64,000 nucleotides of DNA from Epithemia pelagica (lineage: Eukaryota > Bacillariophyta > Bacillariophyceae > Surirellales > Surirellaceae), in assembly GCA_946965045.2 (NCBI GenBank), contig OX337237.1, forward strand, positions 930,001-994,000, given 5' to 3'. The stretch's first letter is position 1; the number at the start of each line of letters is the position of its first letter. Positions 29,216 through 40,314 of the stretch are shown here, piece after piece. The notes beneath the pieces were generated by a model. That model saw only the letters and a list, made by a program, of their open reading frames with translations, was not told the DNA's origin and made no database searches. The position numbers and the translations under genes are program-made.

Positions 29216-30538
29216 AAGAATGCTAGAATTCTCTCATTACACGCAAGGGTATCGTCAGAGCACGAGGATCACAACAACAATCAAACAACGACAGAACAAC
29301 GACCACCACCAATCTACATAGACAAGAACACGAAAGCTCCGCGGAACGAACCAAGTGTACCGTGAGGGAATGGACGGGCCGGGATGAGTTGGCTAGTTTC
29401 ACAGACGTACGGCAAGTTTGGGAAGTCAACAACTTTTTGGTTGGAACGAAGCAACAAGAGGATCAAGACTGGAGTCGAATGATGATGGAATAAACGAAGA
29501 TTGCAGGCAGTGACGACAATGGAAGATTCGACATGGATGGGTAAGGCATGGGAGGGCAACGACAAGGACACACGGCAACCAGACTGATTGTTTTGACCCA
29601 ACAACGAAACCAACCACAACAAGAAAGCAACAAACAACCACCTCCCAAACAACAAGAAGCAACATGAATGCAACAAAGTGATCTGATTGTCTCGGATCTG
29701 GCCTTCTCATCTTCTTGTCCTCCTACAACCAGTGTTGCGACATCTCCAAACGCAACAATCAACCTTCTTTCGACAACGAAACAATCCGCGGTCAACTCCT
29801 CGTTTCGCCCGAACGAAACAACAGCGACAACAACAACGGCAACAACAACAACACCATACTCAACAATCAATCGAAATCGTTGAGAAGGCAATAGTAGTGG
29901 CGATGGCGACAACCAGACGCGACAACGACAACATACGGCAACAACGACTAGCGGCAACAACGACAAGCAGCGACAACGACTGTCGCAGCAACGACAACGA
30001 CGGCAAGCGACTAGCAGCGACAACCACAACCACAAGTGGCAACAACGACAGCGAGCGAAAACGACAACGACAGGACTCGGTGAGAACGACAACGAGCGAA
30101 AACGACAACCATAACCACAACGAGCGACAACACAAGCGGCGACAATGACAACGAACGAAAACGAGCGACAACGACAGCAAGTGGTGACAACGAAAACAAT
30201 ACCACATCCAACAATCCGCTCCTCCTTTCGGTCGAGCGAATTAATCCGTGACAATGACACTATCCGCAACAATCAAATCCTTCTCCTTCTTTCTCACGGC
30301 CTCGGTAGCAGCACCATACTAAACAATCAGCTCCTCGTTACGCCCGAACGAAACAAAGGCAACAACACCACAACCATACTCAACTAGACGCAAACTATTC
30401 GGACGAGCATCATGCCAGCGACAACACTGCAAACAACATTCCTGTTGGACTTGAATGGATGTAACAACAATCAACTAAGGCAAACGGATTGACGACAAGA
30501 TTTTGAGCATCGGGTGGATGAACGTGAACGATGCACAT
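29215..30538. repeat. Low-complexity CAA/CGACAA region
   Basis: Bases about 29670-30230 are a degenerate ACAACGACAA-type repeat. A unit containing CTCCTCGTTTCGCCCGAACGA recurs in diverged form near 29785, 30220 and 30330. No coding character; long Val/Arg/Leu-rich minus ORFs here are produced by the repeat. Confidence 0.6.
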
Positions 30539-31120
30539 TTAAGCTAGATTTCCTATGCAACTCGTAGAGTAGAGGGGGCGATTTGTACTGTTTGAGCTAG
30601 TTGTAGGATAGGATTGCTTCGCCATATCCCCTGTGAAATCTTGTTGCCCAACACCTGTCAGCGGTAGCTCCGCTTTAGGATCATGGGACGCATCATTTGA
30701 CAATGACAGAAAAGAACGAGAATGTTTGATTATTGCGTTCACAGTTTGTAGAGGGGTCGAAACCAACCCGAAACCAACTCGAAACCAACTCGAAACCACA
30801 GTTGAATCACGATATTCCGGCGGCAACAACCGCCGATCGTGAGCACAAGCATCTTCATCCCTCGATGCTAGTTCGTGCTTCTTCCAAGACTGCTTCCGAT
30901 GGTCAGCAAGTCTGGCCTTGAACTGGTCAAACCCGACGTCGTTGAATTGCGGCATTAATTTGTAGAAATGGAACAGGACGTCTGCTCCGACATGGTCCAT
31001 GTCGTGAAGCAGACCCCCTGGCTCCAGGTCCTGAAGGAGGACCTCCCGTACCGGACAACTTCGCCAATTGACCCACCCACTTTTCGCCTCCGTCTCGGTC
31101 TCGGTGGTCTTCTTGATCAT
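30539..31120 (-). CDS. Small protein with W-R-S / QFKARL domain, unknown function
   Basis: The ORF opens in the repeat array, but the first plausible start is the Met at 31118-31120 (MIKKTTETETEAK), giving about 193 residues. The core (WVNWRSCPVREVLLQDLEPGG, FHFYKLMPQFNDVGFDQF, KARLADHRKQ) looks like a real folded helical domain; similar W..SPARE-type N-terminal domains occur, as far as I recall, in many diatom proteins of unknown role. The C-terminal half is weakly conserved in character and may be read-through. It is the only plausible gene between the decamer arrays. Confidence 0.45.
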   Translation of the reverse strand: MIKKTTETETEAKSGWVNWRSCPVREVLLQDLEPGGLLHDMDHVGADVLFHFYKLMPQFNDVGFDQFKARLADHRKQSWKKHELASRDEDACAHDRRLLPPEYRDSTVVSSWFRVGFGLVSTPLQTVNAIIKHSRSFLSLSNDASHDPKAELPLTGVGQQDFTGDMAKQSYPTTSSNSTNRPLYSTSCIGNLA

Positions 31121-31157
31121 GGTGGTGCGAGTTCTGAGTTCTACTTCGGCGAGTCTT

Positions 31158-31467
31158 GTGTGGATGATTGTGGCGATGAATGTGGATTTTTGTGGATATT
31201 TGTGGACCACAAATATCCACAAAAATCCACATAAATCCACAAAAATCCACATGTGGATCCACGTGGACGTTTGTGGATCCGCAAACGTCCACGTGGATGA
31301 ATGTGGATCCACAAACGTCCACGTGGATAAATGTGGATATTTGTGGATAAATGTGGATCCACAAATATCCACAAAAATCCACAGTGGATGTCAGTGGATG
31401 TGTGTGGATGTCTGTGGATGCGTGTGGATGTGTGTGGATCCACAAACGTCCACAAACATCCACACAC
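31158..31467. repeat. Right decamer array, both orientations
   Basis: About 310 bp of TGTGGATxxT units, their complements and GTGGATCCAC palindromes. The units vary more (ATTTGTGGATA, TGTGTGGATG) than in the left array. Confidence 0.85.
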
Positions 31468-31512
31468 AATATTAGTGTACTTCTACTCTATAATGGAAAT
31501 TATTCTACACTA

Positions 31513-32433
31513 ATTTATAGACTATATAGATGTAAAAAACTGTAAGATATCTTGATTTAACGTGTAAGTAACGGTTAAAGTCGATTGGCAACATCCAACG
31601 GATGATTCAAGTCGTGTTAAGAAATATTTCGTATCGGACGGCGTTCATCATACCGGTAAGTTACCATTGGTAGGATGTCGGACAAGACAGAAAACTGTGG
31701 ATCACCACAAAAATCCTGGGTGTCCCTGAATAATCCGTAATTACCCCCAGACAGATTCTCGCTAGCTACCACAAGCGCGCGTAGAGTCGATAGATAATAT
31801 AGGGATGGGAATGGGAAGGACACGAAGAAAGATACGGATATCATATGAAGGTCCTACTAGAAGAAGGAACTTATTTTAGATGATGCTCTGTTATTAGTGA
31901 TCGGGGAAATGCAGTTGACGTCGTTACCCACTAAACGTGAGATTGTTTGATTGAATAGACTCTCAAAGCATGCAAAAGATATTATAGTCCATACCCTCGG
32001 ATGTCGCCGAAAGATATGAATATACAAAGGATGGTTTATCTTTCCATCAAACGGAAATACTAGAGAACAATAGCTTGATGGTGAAATTTCTTGAATCTGG
32101 ATCCACGAAATGCTTCTCCACACATTGTCGCGATGAAGCATGTAATCTGTTGGAGAGAATCCAATCTCAACAGCATAGAGCTCGACCAAGTACATACCTC
32201 AAGGTGAAGAATCGGATACTGCTTTACGCTGCCGAAGCTCTGTAGCGACATGGGTGAGGCTGTCTGGAAAGGGGCCTTTCGCAGTCGTGCGTGTCCAGTT
32301 TAGTTTCAAATTCTTCAATCCATTGATGAGAGACCGGCGACCACTCATCGTCGTGGGAGTATAATTGCGTGTCATCGTCCGTTTCTTCCATTCATCGAGT
32401 ATGAGTTCCATCGCACCGCTTCTTGTGCATGCC
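31513..32433. other. Spacer downstream of TFB2
   Basis: No gene identified; short minus ORFs at 31617-31844 and 31857-32195 lack protein character. Confidence 0.4.
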
Positions 32434-34453
32434 TTACACTCGTTGAGCGTGCCGAGCGGCCGCCTTGGCTCTCCATTGTTGCACAAAGGACTGAATCCGT
32501 TCGGCATGATCGTAGTCCAAAAAGAGAAGCTTCTTTCGTTTGGAGGACCAAACTAGACCATTGTTGTGCGTACATTCTTGGTAGACGGCTTCGTATTCCC
32601 CGTCCATGAGACACTGATGTTGGAACACAAGAGTCGTTTGGACACGACTCCGTTCTCGATCCCACAGCCATATTTGATCCACCACATTGGAGGGAATCGG
32701 AGAGCCAGTGGACAAACTGCTGCTGGTGGTACTTTGAACACGCAATTTGGGATGCGCATGTTTCTCCAAAAACCTCAGAATTTGACGGGCTTGAATTCCC
32801 AAATGAAAGGCCGCCTTGACCGAATCACGCGTCATGCGCAAAAAGACAACATTGGGTAACCGACGAATGGTAGCAACATCGCAAAAGAGGGCCAACATGC
32901 TCACGTGCAATTCACTCGTCGTGTAGGCACACACCTGAAAGTTGGTTTGCACAATCACGGCCAAATGCGAAGAATCATGCGGCGTCGGGTGTGCCAAGGC
33001 GGCCTCCAGGGCTTTGGAAGATAAGGACCATTGTGCCGAAGATGGAATGAGATTGTCATCTTCCTCCATCATGGCTTGATCGGCGGCTGTGCCTGTTCCA
33101 ATGAGTGATATTGCCACACGTGTGGGATAGAAAATGACCTTTGTGGTCCCTTCGTCATCAATGGTCAATTCACGTACGTAGAGCAATCCGAAATGGGCCA
33201 AATCTTTGAGCATCCGTCGTCCTGATTTGTTCAAGGCGGATGCGAGATAGGCTTCCCCCACATTCCGGCAAAAGCTAAGACAAATCAAGAGCAACAAACA
33301 CTCCTTGACCATCCGTTCTCCCTTTTCCTTGTTTTGTGAAACGACTTGCAAATACTGCAAACAAAAATGCCACACTTGTTCGTAATTGTCCTGTAACATA
33401 AAGTCGTAGCCTTTTTCTGTAATTACCAGCGGTGCTTGTTCTTGTGCGTTCGGTCCCTTGTAATCAGGATCGGGCTGCATCAGACCTATCACCAATACGA
33501 ACGAAAAAATAGAAACACCAAAAATATGACGGAAATGGAAGACAAATAGAACATATGAGTATTCCTGCATGTTCGTTTTCAGCACCATATATTTCCCCTT
33601 TCATCGTACCAGTTTGCAGTAAAAAGTGTACTACGGCAGCCGGAGGTTCCATACTTTCGGTTCCCACCAAAAAGTGCAGGACCGAATCCCATACCGTTTG
33701 GGTATACCGTTCCAAATCTTCAGGTGTTACAGCACCCATGGGATCCGGGGTAGAAAGATGCGGTTGTTTGCGCTTATTACTTCCAGAAGACAATTGTTTG
33801 AGGGCCGAGATACGTTCCCAGGCCTGCAATTGATCCTTGGCAATGGGTTGCCAGGGCGAAACGTGCATACGACACAACGAGGCGGTGAAACCAACACGAA
33901 ATTCCGGAGTCAATGAGAGTTCGGCTGTTTTCTTGGGTGGCGGAGCTTGCTTATTAGGTGTTTCTCCTCCTTCTTTTGGTGGTGGTTGTTGTTGTTCATT
34001 TTCGTCCGCATCGTCGTCTAGAACAATAGCCCATTGACGCAATTCCGGAAGAATTGTCTGCCGCAATACCTTATCACCATTCGACAACCAATGTTGGACA
34101 CCGGCCATGGCAAAGGATCCTCCCGTACATTGCAATCGAATCAATATTTGTTGCGCCGGTAAGGACAGTTGCTGCACAATGGCACGGCATACAAAGGGTC
34201 CGCGCTGTTCGTCCAAATACAATTGTCGCAGAGTGGATTTGGGTACCTTGAGACGCAAATAGTCCAAGACACCGCGGGTTCGAGATAAGGCAGCGGCTGC
34301 GGCGGCTGCGGATTTCTTGCTTCCTTTGCCTCCTGGCGACGACACTGTCGTTCGTGATGCTTGTTGTTTGTTGCTCCCTTTGGAAGCGGTCGATTTGTCG
34401 CGAGACGTGGAAGGAGCAGCTTTATTGCTCGAGGAAGGCGCCGCCGATGACAT
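32434..34453 (-). CDS. TFB2: TFIIH subunit 4 (p52/Tfb2), two exons
   Basis: Exon 1 is 34453-33610 and exon 2 is 33485-32434, joined over a 124-nt intron (GTACGA donor, ATAG acceptor), giving 631 residues; the join reads HFLLQTG-LMQPDPD. Recognised blocks: a low-complexity Ser/Ala/Lys N-terminus (about 60 residues), LSLTPEFRVGFTASL, YTQTVWDSVLHFLVGTES, ITEKGYDFMLQDNYEQVWHF, FYPTRVAISL, and the C-terminal Tfb5-binding region WLWDRERSRVQ...LFLDYDHAERIQSFVQQW. The protein anchors XPB in the TFIIH core, needed for promoter opening and nucleotide-excision repair in the nucleus. The gene has a separate promoter, with the CDPK gene upstream on the same strand. Confidence 0.9.
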
Positions 34454-35005
34454 AATTGCTTTCGACTTGTCTTACACCGTATTCAAATGATGACTCTTTT
34501 AGAGAAGGAATGTTGGATTGGTCATCAATGTCCCCTCTCCGTGTTTTGATAGATGTTTCTTATCCTTTGATCTCCGCTGTTGTGGCCCCTCTGCGTGTTT
34601 GGGTTTTGGGTGCGGTCGCGGCCGCGGCATCTGGTAGTGGATCGCCGGAAGGAGCGTGACACGGTATGGGGTCGTCGCATCGACGACATCGGGAAGGCTA
34701 TCAGCACTAGACGAATCGGACTATTTCCTCTCCAATATTGACTTTCCTCCGTTTCACCTCCGTATTGACTCACATCTAGCTAGGGACATGTTATAGACAT
34801 TGCTGAAACATGTTCACAAGCAGAATAGAGCTAATAATATTGGTATCTTCTGATGCGTTGTTTGGTTTCTAAGGCGTTTGTTTTGCGTTGCTTTTGTGGT
34901 CATGCATTGGTAATCGCTTATTCAACTCTCGGTCACGGTCTCATACCACATTTGCCACACCGCAATGGAAAGTGAGTTTAGCAATGTCGTATCTGCAATG
35001 TTGCG
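34454..35005. other. Spacer between CDPK stop and TFB2 start
   Basis: About 550 bases holding the CDPK 3' UTR and the TFB2 promoter; nothing further seen. Confidence 0.45.
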
Positions 35006-38000
35006 TTATGTTTGCCATTTGGACATTGTGGCGCCATATTTCCCTTGACTACCAAATGGATCACTCGTCTTCTTGAAATCGCCTGGTACTGTTGCACTTC
35101 GCATTGTTCCTTCTTTAGCTGCTGCGGCAGAGGGAGAAGCTGATGACATGACAGTCGTATCCATCCCTCCTATTCTTGAGTCAGCATCGACGGATGCTGT
35201 TGCTGGGGGCACAGAGTTAGACGATTGCTGTGGTCCTCCCGATATAAGTGGCGGTGGATTGGGTGGTAAAAAGCTGCCGGGTCCGGCCATGGGTTCTTCC
35301 ATGTCCTCGATCATCAAACCACTTGTCTCTCTTTCTGCACTCACTTCCTTCACAATGCTTCCACCCAGAGAATTCCGACTGGGCCGATGTCCAGAAGAAG
35401 ATGGAATGGGTGATGCCACCGGTGTGTTGTTAAACTCTTCGGTACTGCTCAACATTCCAGACATGTCGGAGATGGTCTTTTTCCGACTGCGACGACCACG
35501 TCCGCCTCGACGAGTAGCAATTTCTACCAACGTCTGTTGTTCTGCTCGATCTCTGGCCAACATGGCCCGAATGGCTTCGCTGGACACCTGTTTGGTGTGT
35601 CCATGCCTCATGACTAATCCAGCATGAATGACCGCAGATGCACCGCCACCATTCTGTTCTTGGTTTTGCTCCCGTTGTGCCAGAATCACGTCTCTCGCAT
35701 GTTCGGCCTGCTGTTCTTCGAATCGCTTGGACGCTTCCAGAACTGCCAGGCGCATTTGTCGGTGGGCACGGTACAGTCGCCGATTGACGACCAAGGCCGA
35801 CTTGGTCTTGTCTTTGACGACTTCCTCCAGATCAGGAGGAACATGCGCACCATGGTCGGCTTTTGGCAAAATCAAGTCACGCACCGCATCTGCGACAGCA
35901 TGCAAGTCGCCCACTGCCTCGTTCGGCTCTTCCGCGATACGAGCAACCGATGGGTCCTTGGATCGTTCGGAATCGTCCTTGCGTGCTTCATCATCCTCAT
36001 GTCCATGTTCTCCCAATGACCGAGACCTTCTGCGGACATAGGGTTGACCCACCGGAAAGGATGGGATGAACAAGGGATTGGAGGGAAGTGCACCTCCTGA
36101 TGGGGATAAGATCACCCGATCTTGTGCATTGCGAGGAGACAAATAATCGCTCGGTCCTCGTTCTGGTGTCATGGGGGGAGTCAGTGACGAGGCTGCCGGG
36201 AGAGCGTCATCCATGGACAGAGGCGAATCTTCTCCAAAGTCCTCTCCATCAATATCAATCAGTTTCTTGTGATCCGCTGGTGTCACTGGTGCGGATTGAG
36301 AGAGCATAGGACCAGAAGGACCAAAGAGGTCCGAATGCTCGGTGGATTCTTGAGTGATAGCGGTCATGGCCGCCGTGGCTTCGGGTGCATGGTTTTCCAG
36401 CGTTCGACTTTCGGGCACGGCTTGGAGGCCGGTCAGCGAAGCTCCCAGTGTCACCAAACTGGCATCCATGCCGACCTTGGCGCGCTGTTGCAAATGATCC
36501 GTGGGATTTTCTCGAGTTTGGCCCTTCATGAGCAACAAGAAATCATCGTATGTGATGCGGGCATGTTGGCATTTAACAGCCTTGATGGAATCTCCCCACA
36601 TTTGCCGCATGGCATCCTCACTTTGTAAGGCATCACTTCCCATGAGATCCATAATATCATCTAGAATAATATACTGTCCAAAACAGACAAGAGCACACAC
36701 ACAAAAGTCAGCAACCACAGACAGCGAGAACAAACATTCCAGATACACTTAGACAACAACAACGTACACCCTTGTGATCGGAATCCAGTCGTTCAAAGGC
36801 CAATCTCAAATTGCGGTCATCCACCGAACATTGACTCAGACCGGCCGCAATGAATTCATGCCAATGAATTCGTGTTTCGGTTTTGCGAACTCGCATGGCA
36901 TCAAATATATCCGTCACTTCTTCTTCCGTCAAGGCTCCGAGCGACCCCGCACCGGCATTTTGCATCAAGACTTGTTTCAAGGCCGTCAAGGAGATTTCGC
37001 CCGATCCATCCGTATCCATTTTTTCAAATTCTCGGCGCAAATCGCGAATTTGATCCGGCAAGAGTGTAAAACTCAAGACTTCGCACAAGAGTTTGCGCAT
37101 ATCGGAGAACTCTTTGAAATTGACCAAGGCCTTGACCACATTGGCACTCAGCGCATTGTTTCCATTTTGACGCGGTTCCCATTCTTGGAACCATTCGTGT
37201 TGTTGCGCCTGTTGAGCCGTGGGACGGGCCTTGGGATCCGTCACCAGCAAGGAGCGGATAAAGGACAAGGCTCGCGTACTGACCAATTCCCAAATTTCGG
37301 CAGGTTCAAAGGCATATCGTCCTTGCAAAATGTTGCCTCGCACCGTCATGAGAGGTTCCGGACCTCCGCATCCTCCAAAGGGTGGTTCACCCGACAGCAA
37401 CAGAAAACTAATGACACCAATCGCCCAGATATCGCATCGTTCATCGTAGGTTCCCCGAATTACTTCGGGCGCTACCGTGTAGGGCGTCCCCACCGCTTCA
37501 TGGTGGACTTCGCCGTACCGAAAATGCTTGGACAAACCAAAGTCAATCATTTTCAATTCCGAATCGGGATGGACGGAGGAAAACAAAAAGTTTTCCAATT
37601 TCAAATCGCGATGAATAATTCCCTTGGAATGCAAATACCGGACGGCACTCAACATTTGTTTCACCAACCGGGCACATTCGGCTTCCGTGTAATGATAATC
37701 GGGTTGTTCGTCGAGACGATCAAACAATTCGCCACCCAAACACAATTCCTGAACCAAATAAATTTCCGTGTGACTTTCGTAGACTTCTTCCAATCGTACA
37801 ATATTGGGATGATCCAATTGACACATGATAAAAATTTCTTCGCGCAATTGTTGCAAGCCCGTCGGGGTTTCGACCAAGCCCAAATCCAGTACCTTGACGG
37901 CATACTTGAGACCCGTGGCCTTGTGAGTGACCAATCGGACCATACCGGCAATACCACTGCCCAGGACGGGTCCGTTGTGGACGCCATCGTAGACTTCTTC

Positions 38001-38897
38001 AATGGGTTTGCCAAAGGGTACTTCAATATGGACGACATTTTGTCCCAAATCGCCGCCCACCCGTCGATCTTCAATCATTTCATCCAGGCCAATGGCCGAT
38101 GTGGAATGACTCAACATTTTCGGATTGGAACCTGTACTACAGGAACGACGCAAACTTTCCTTTTTGAAACTATTCGCCTTGTTGTACGGGTGCATGGCAT
38201 GAGGATTGTTGGATGCACCGTACCCGGTCGATGAGGTGGACAAACCTCCGGTCGAAGATTGATCATTGTGACTGGAATCGTCACCTCCATGATCCCAGGA
38301 AGAGGAGGGATCGACGACACTGTCAATCGTTTGCAATTCCGTCGGTGGTGGTGGTGTCGTCCCTCGCGGCGGTGTCTTGTTGTTGTTGTTAGTGTTATGA
38401 TGATGATGGCCCAACGAGGAAGCTGCCGAAGAAACGGACGAATCAGCCGAGGATAAAATGGCTTCGGGATGCCCCGGTTGAACCTGATGTTTGGGCGGTT
38501 CAGGAGCTTGATGCTTTTGTTTCTTTTTCTTGTCTTGAGCCGTCTTTTTGTTGTTGTTGTTGTTTCGTCGCGAGCCTTTGCTGCCGGCACTGGATACCGA
38601 AGAGGCTGACGAGGCCGCAGCCGCCGCCGACGTTGTTGTGGTGGCTTTTTTGCTTCCACGTCGTAAAAAGCCACCCTTTTTGGTGCCATTGGTGTTGTTG
38701 GGAGTAGTGGACTTTGATTGACGATGATTGGTCAAGGGTGGTTTGCCCGGTGTCGGAGGAGTGGAAGCAGAAGGATCCACCACTTCCCCCAAGTCTGACT
38801 TTTCCTTTTTGCGTTTAAAGAGCGGCATACTGGAGAGAGTCTGTTTCCAATCGACAAGTGGATGGAAAGCACAGAACTCCGAACAAGGTTGTTCCAA
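35006..38897 (-). CDS. Calcium-dependent protein kinase with long C-terminal extension, two exons
   Basis: Exon 1 is 38897-36768 and exon 2 is 36673-35006 (94-nt intron, GTACGT donor), joined in phase 0 inside an EF-hand (DSDHKG-YIILDD), giving up to 1265 residues. MPLFKRKKEK at 38828 is an alternative start. After a low-complexity basic N-terminus (about 300 residues) comes a Ser/Thr kinase: VLGSGIAGMVRLV, YAVKVLDL, HRDLKLENFLF, DFGLSKHF and TPYTVAPEVIRG. EF-hand 1 (FEKMDTDGSGEIS) and EF-hand 3 (FERLDSDHKGYI) look able to bind calcium; hands 2 and 4 are degenerate. A tail of about 500 residues, Ser/Pro-rich with a helical stretch, follows. It would transduce calcium signals by phosphorylating unknown substrates. 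Confidence 0.85.
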
Positions 38898-40314
38898 CTG
38901 GAATCCTTTTCGGGGTCAAGGAAGTAAAGTGATGCAACGAAACTGCAGCACTGCTTGTTTGTGAATCAAATCGAGTTCGCAATACGTCCCTGCCTCCGTT
39001 GTGGGTTGATAACTTTGCCCACAAGCCAAGAGACGAACGCAAATGACCTCTTTCAGTGATGGTTGTTGGTTTCGTCCTTGTTGTTGCAACCAAAAGGTTT
39101 GTGTTACAACAGTTCAAGGGGCAGATAGTTCAATTGAGGAGTTGTTTATTCTTGACACTCAATGCGGTAGGAACAAAACAGTGTTCTTCTCTTGCTGTCC
39201 TCAAGCGAGTACTGGAGTGGCGGCAGGTTGCTGTCGTTGTGGTTGTTCCTGTGGCGGTGCGCAGGCATGCAACCACAGCGTTTGTTCAAACAAGAGAGAG
39301 CAGAGAACTCTTTTTTGGACTTGACGCGACTCTCTGGGCCTAGCACGCACAACGAGTACGTAGGTCCTCTCTTTCTTGTCGCGCAGTGAGAGAAGGGAAT
39401 GATGTATGCACCGAAAAGAGAGGCGATGTGTTGAAACGAGGTCGCTCCAACGCCAAAGACAAGCAAACACCACCACAGAAACCAGAGAAAGGAAGGCTTG
39501 TCGAAGGGCAACTCAACTTTATGCCACCGCAAGAAGAGAACAACCCGAAAAGACACGACCCTGTTGGGAAATGTCAGAGGACAGCTGTGATGATGTGTGT
39601 GTTCCCGTGTACGATATCTACGTGACCCGAAGAAGAGAAAAGGATGATGTGTTTGGGGTGTCTTTGGTCAGCTTGTTGTGCCTCTTTGTTGTGTGTCTTG
39701 TAATAGAGGAGGTCTTAGCTTGCCACGACAACGGGTCGTCGCGCAGAGGAATCTCACAACTCACGAATCGTTCTACAAAAATACTCTATAGTAGTACTTC
39801 AAAAACCATAGTAAAACGTGTTGCCACGCAGGCAGATGGCAGGGGCAGCGGCGAGCAGTCGCCGATAAGCATCGAGAGGGGAAAAAACGTCACTCCCGCA
39901 TCGCCTTCGTCGGTAGTCGGAAGAAAGGGGTCAAGCGGGCCGTGTCAGAATTATTGTCGAGAGTCCCTACAGGTCCAACCATAGCTCATGTGACTGTAGG
40001 TTGAACAGTACCTCATCTCCGTCGTGGTCACCCACTCAAAACACTCTCACGCTTTCACTCTCTCAAAAGCTCACGGCACACACCACCCACACATCCATTC
40101 GTCTATTGGGTCTCTTGTGAATGTCCTATCTGTCCCATCGATTCCATCACCAAGAGTTGTGTTGTATATTCCAGGAAGGCAATTGCAATTCTCTCCAACA
40201 CTTGCGCAACGAGAACGGATCAACGCTCGATCCAATCTCGTTTGTGTTGTGTGTGTCTTTGTGTTGATTGATTGGGTGGTGTTTCTCGTTGTTCCCTTCC
40301 AGTAAAACAGCTCT
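38898..40314. promoter_or_regulatory. Divergent intergenic region
   Basis: About 1.4 kb between the CDPK and helicase-associated genes, so it holds both promoters. A 192-codon plus ORF (39406-39984) looks compositional rather than coding. A possible 3' splice site (CTTCCAG, ending 40302) just before the next ORF may mark a leader intron. Confidence 0.35.

Larger units (their letters stand above)
28899..31512. mobile_element. Candidate transposon bounded by GTGGA decamer arrays
   Basis: Two arrays of a decamer (TTTGTGGACG and its reverse complement CGTCCACAAA, with variants) lie at about 28946-29215 and 31158-31467, both with repeats in both orientations. Just outside them are imperfect inverted ends: TACTGTAGAGAATTTC at 28899 and, read on the minus strand, TAGTGTAGAATAATTTC ending at 31512. 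This geometry resembles a DNA transposon with large subterminal repeat arrays. No clean target duplication was found, and the only gene inside is a 193-codon ORF, so it would be non-autonomous or decayed. Confidence 0.4.

Noticed and set aside
28913-29365. Several Trp/Cys/His-rich ORFs in the decamer array
   Set aside because: Produced by the 10-bp GTGGA repeat read in all frames; not proteins.
29463-30272. 269-codon Val/Arg/Leu-rich minus ORF
   Set aside because: Encoded by the CAA/CGACAA low-complexity repeat; no folded-protein character.
28946-31467. CRISPR-like array
   Set aside because: Units are adjacent decamers in both orientations without unique spacers, in a eukaryotic genome.
36774-38234. 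486-codon plus-strand ORF across the kinase
   Set aside because: It is a shadow of the kinase domain, made possible by codon bias; no domain visible.
39406-39984. 192-codon ORF in the CDPK-HA intergenic region
   Set aside because: Composition is Arg/Thr/Gln-rich without domain, and it lies in the expected divergent promoter region.
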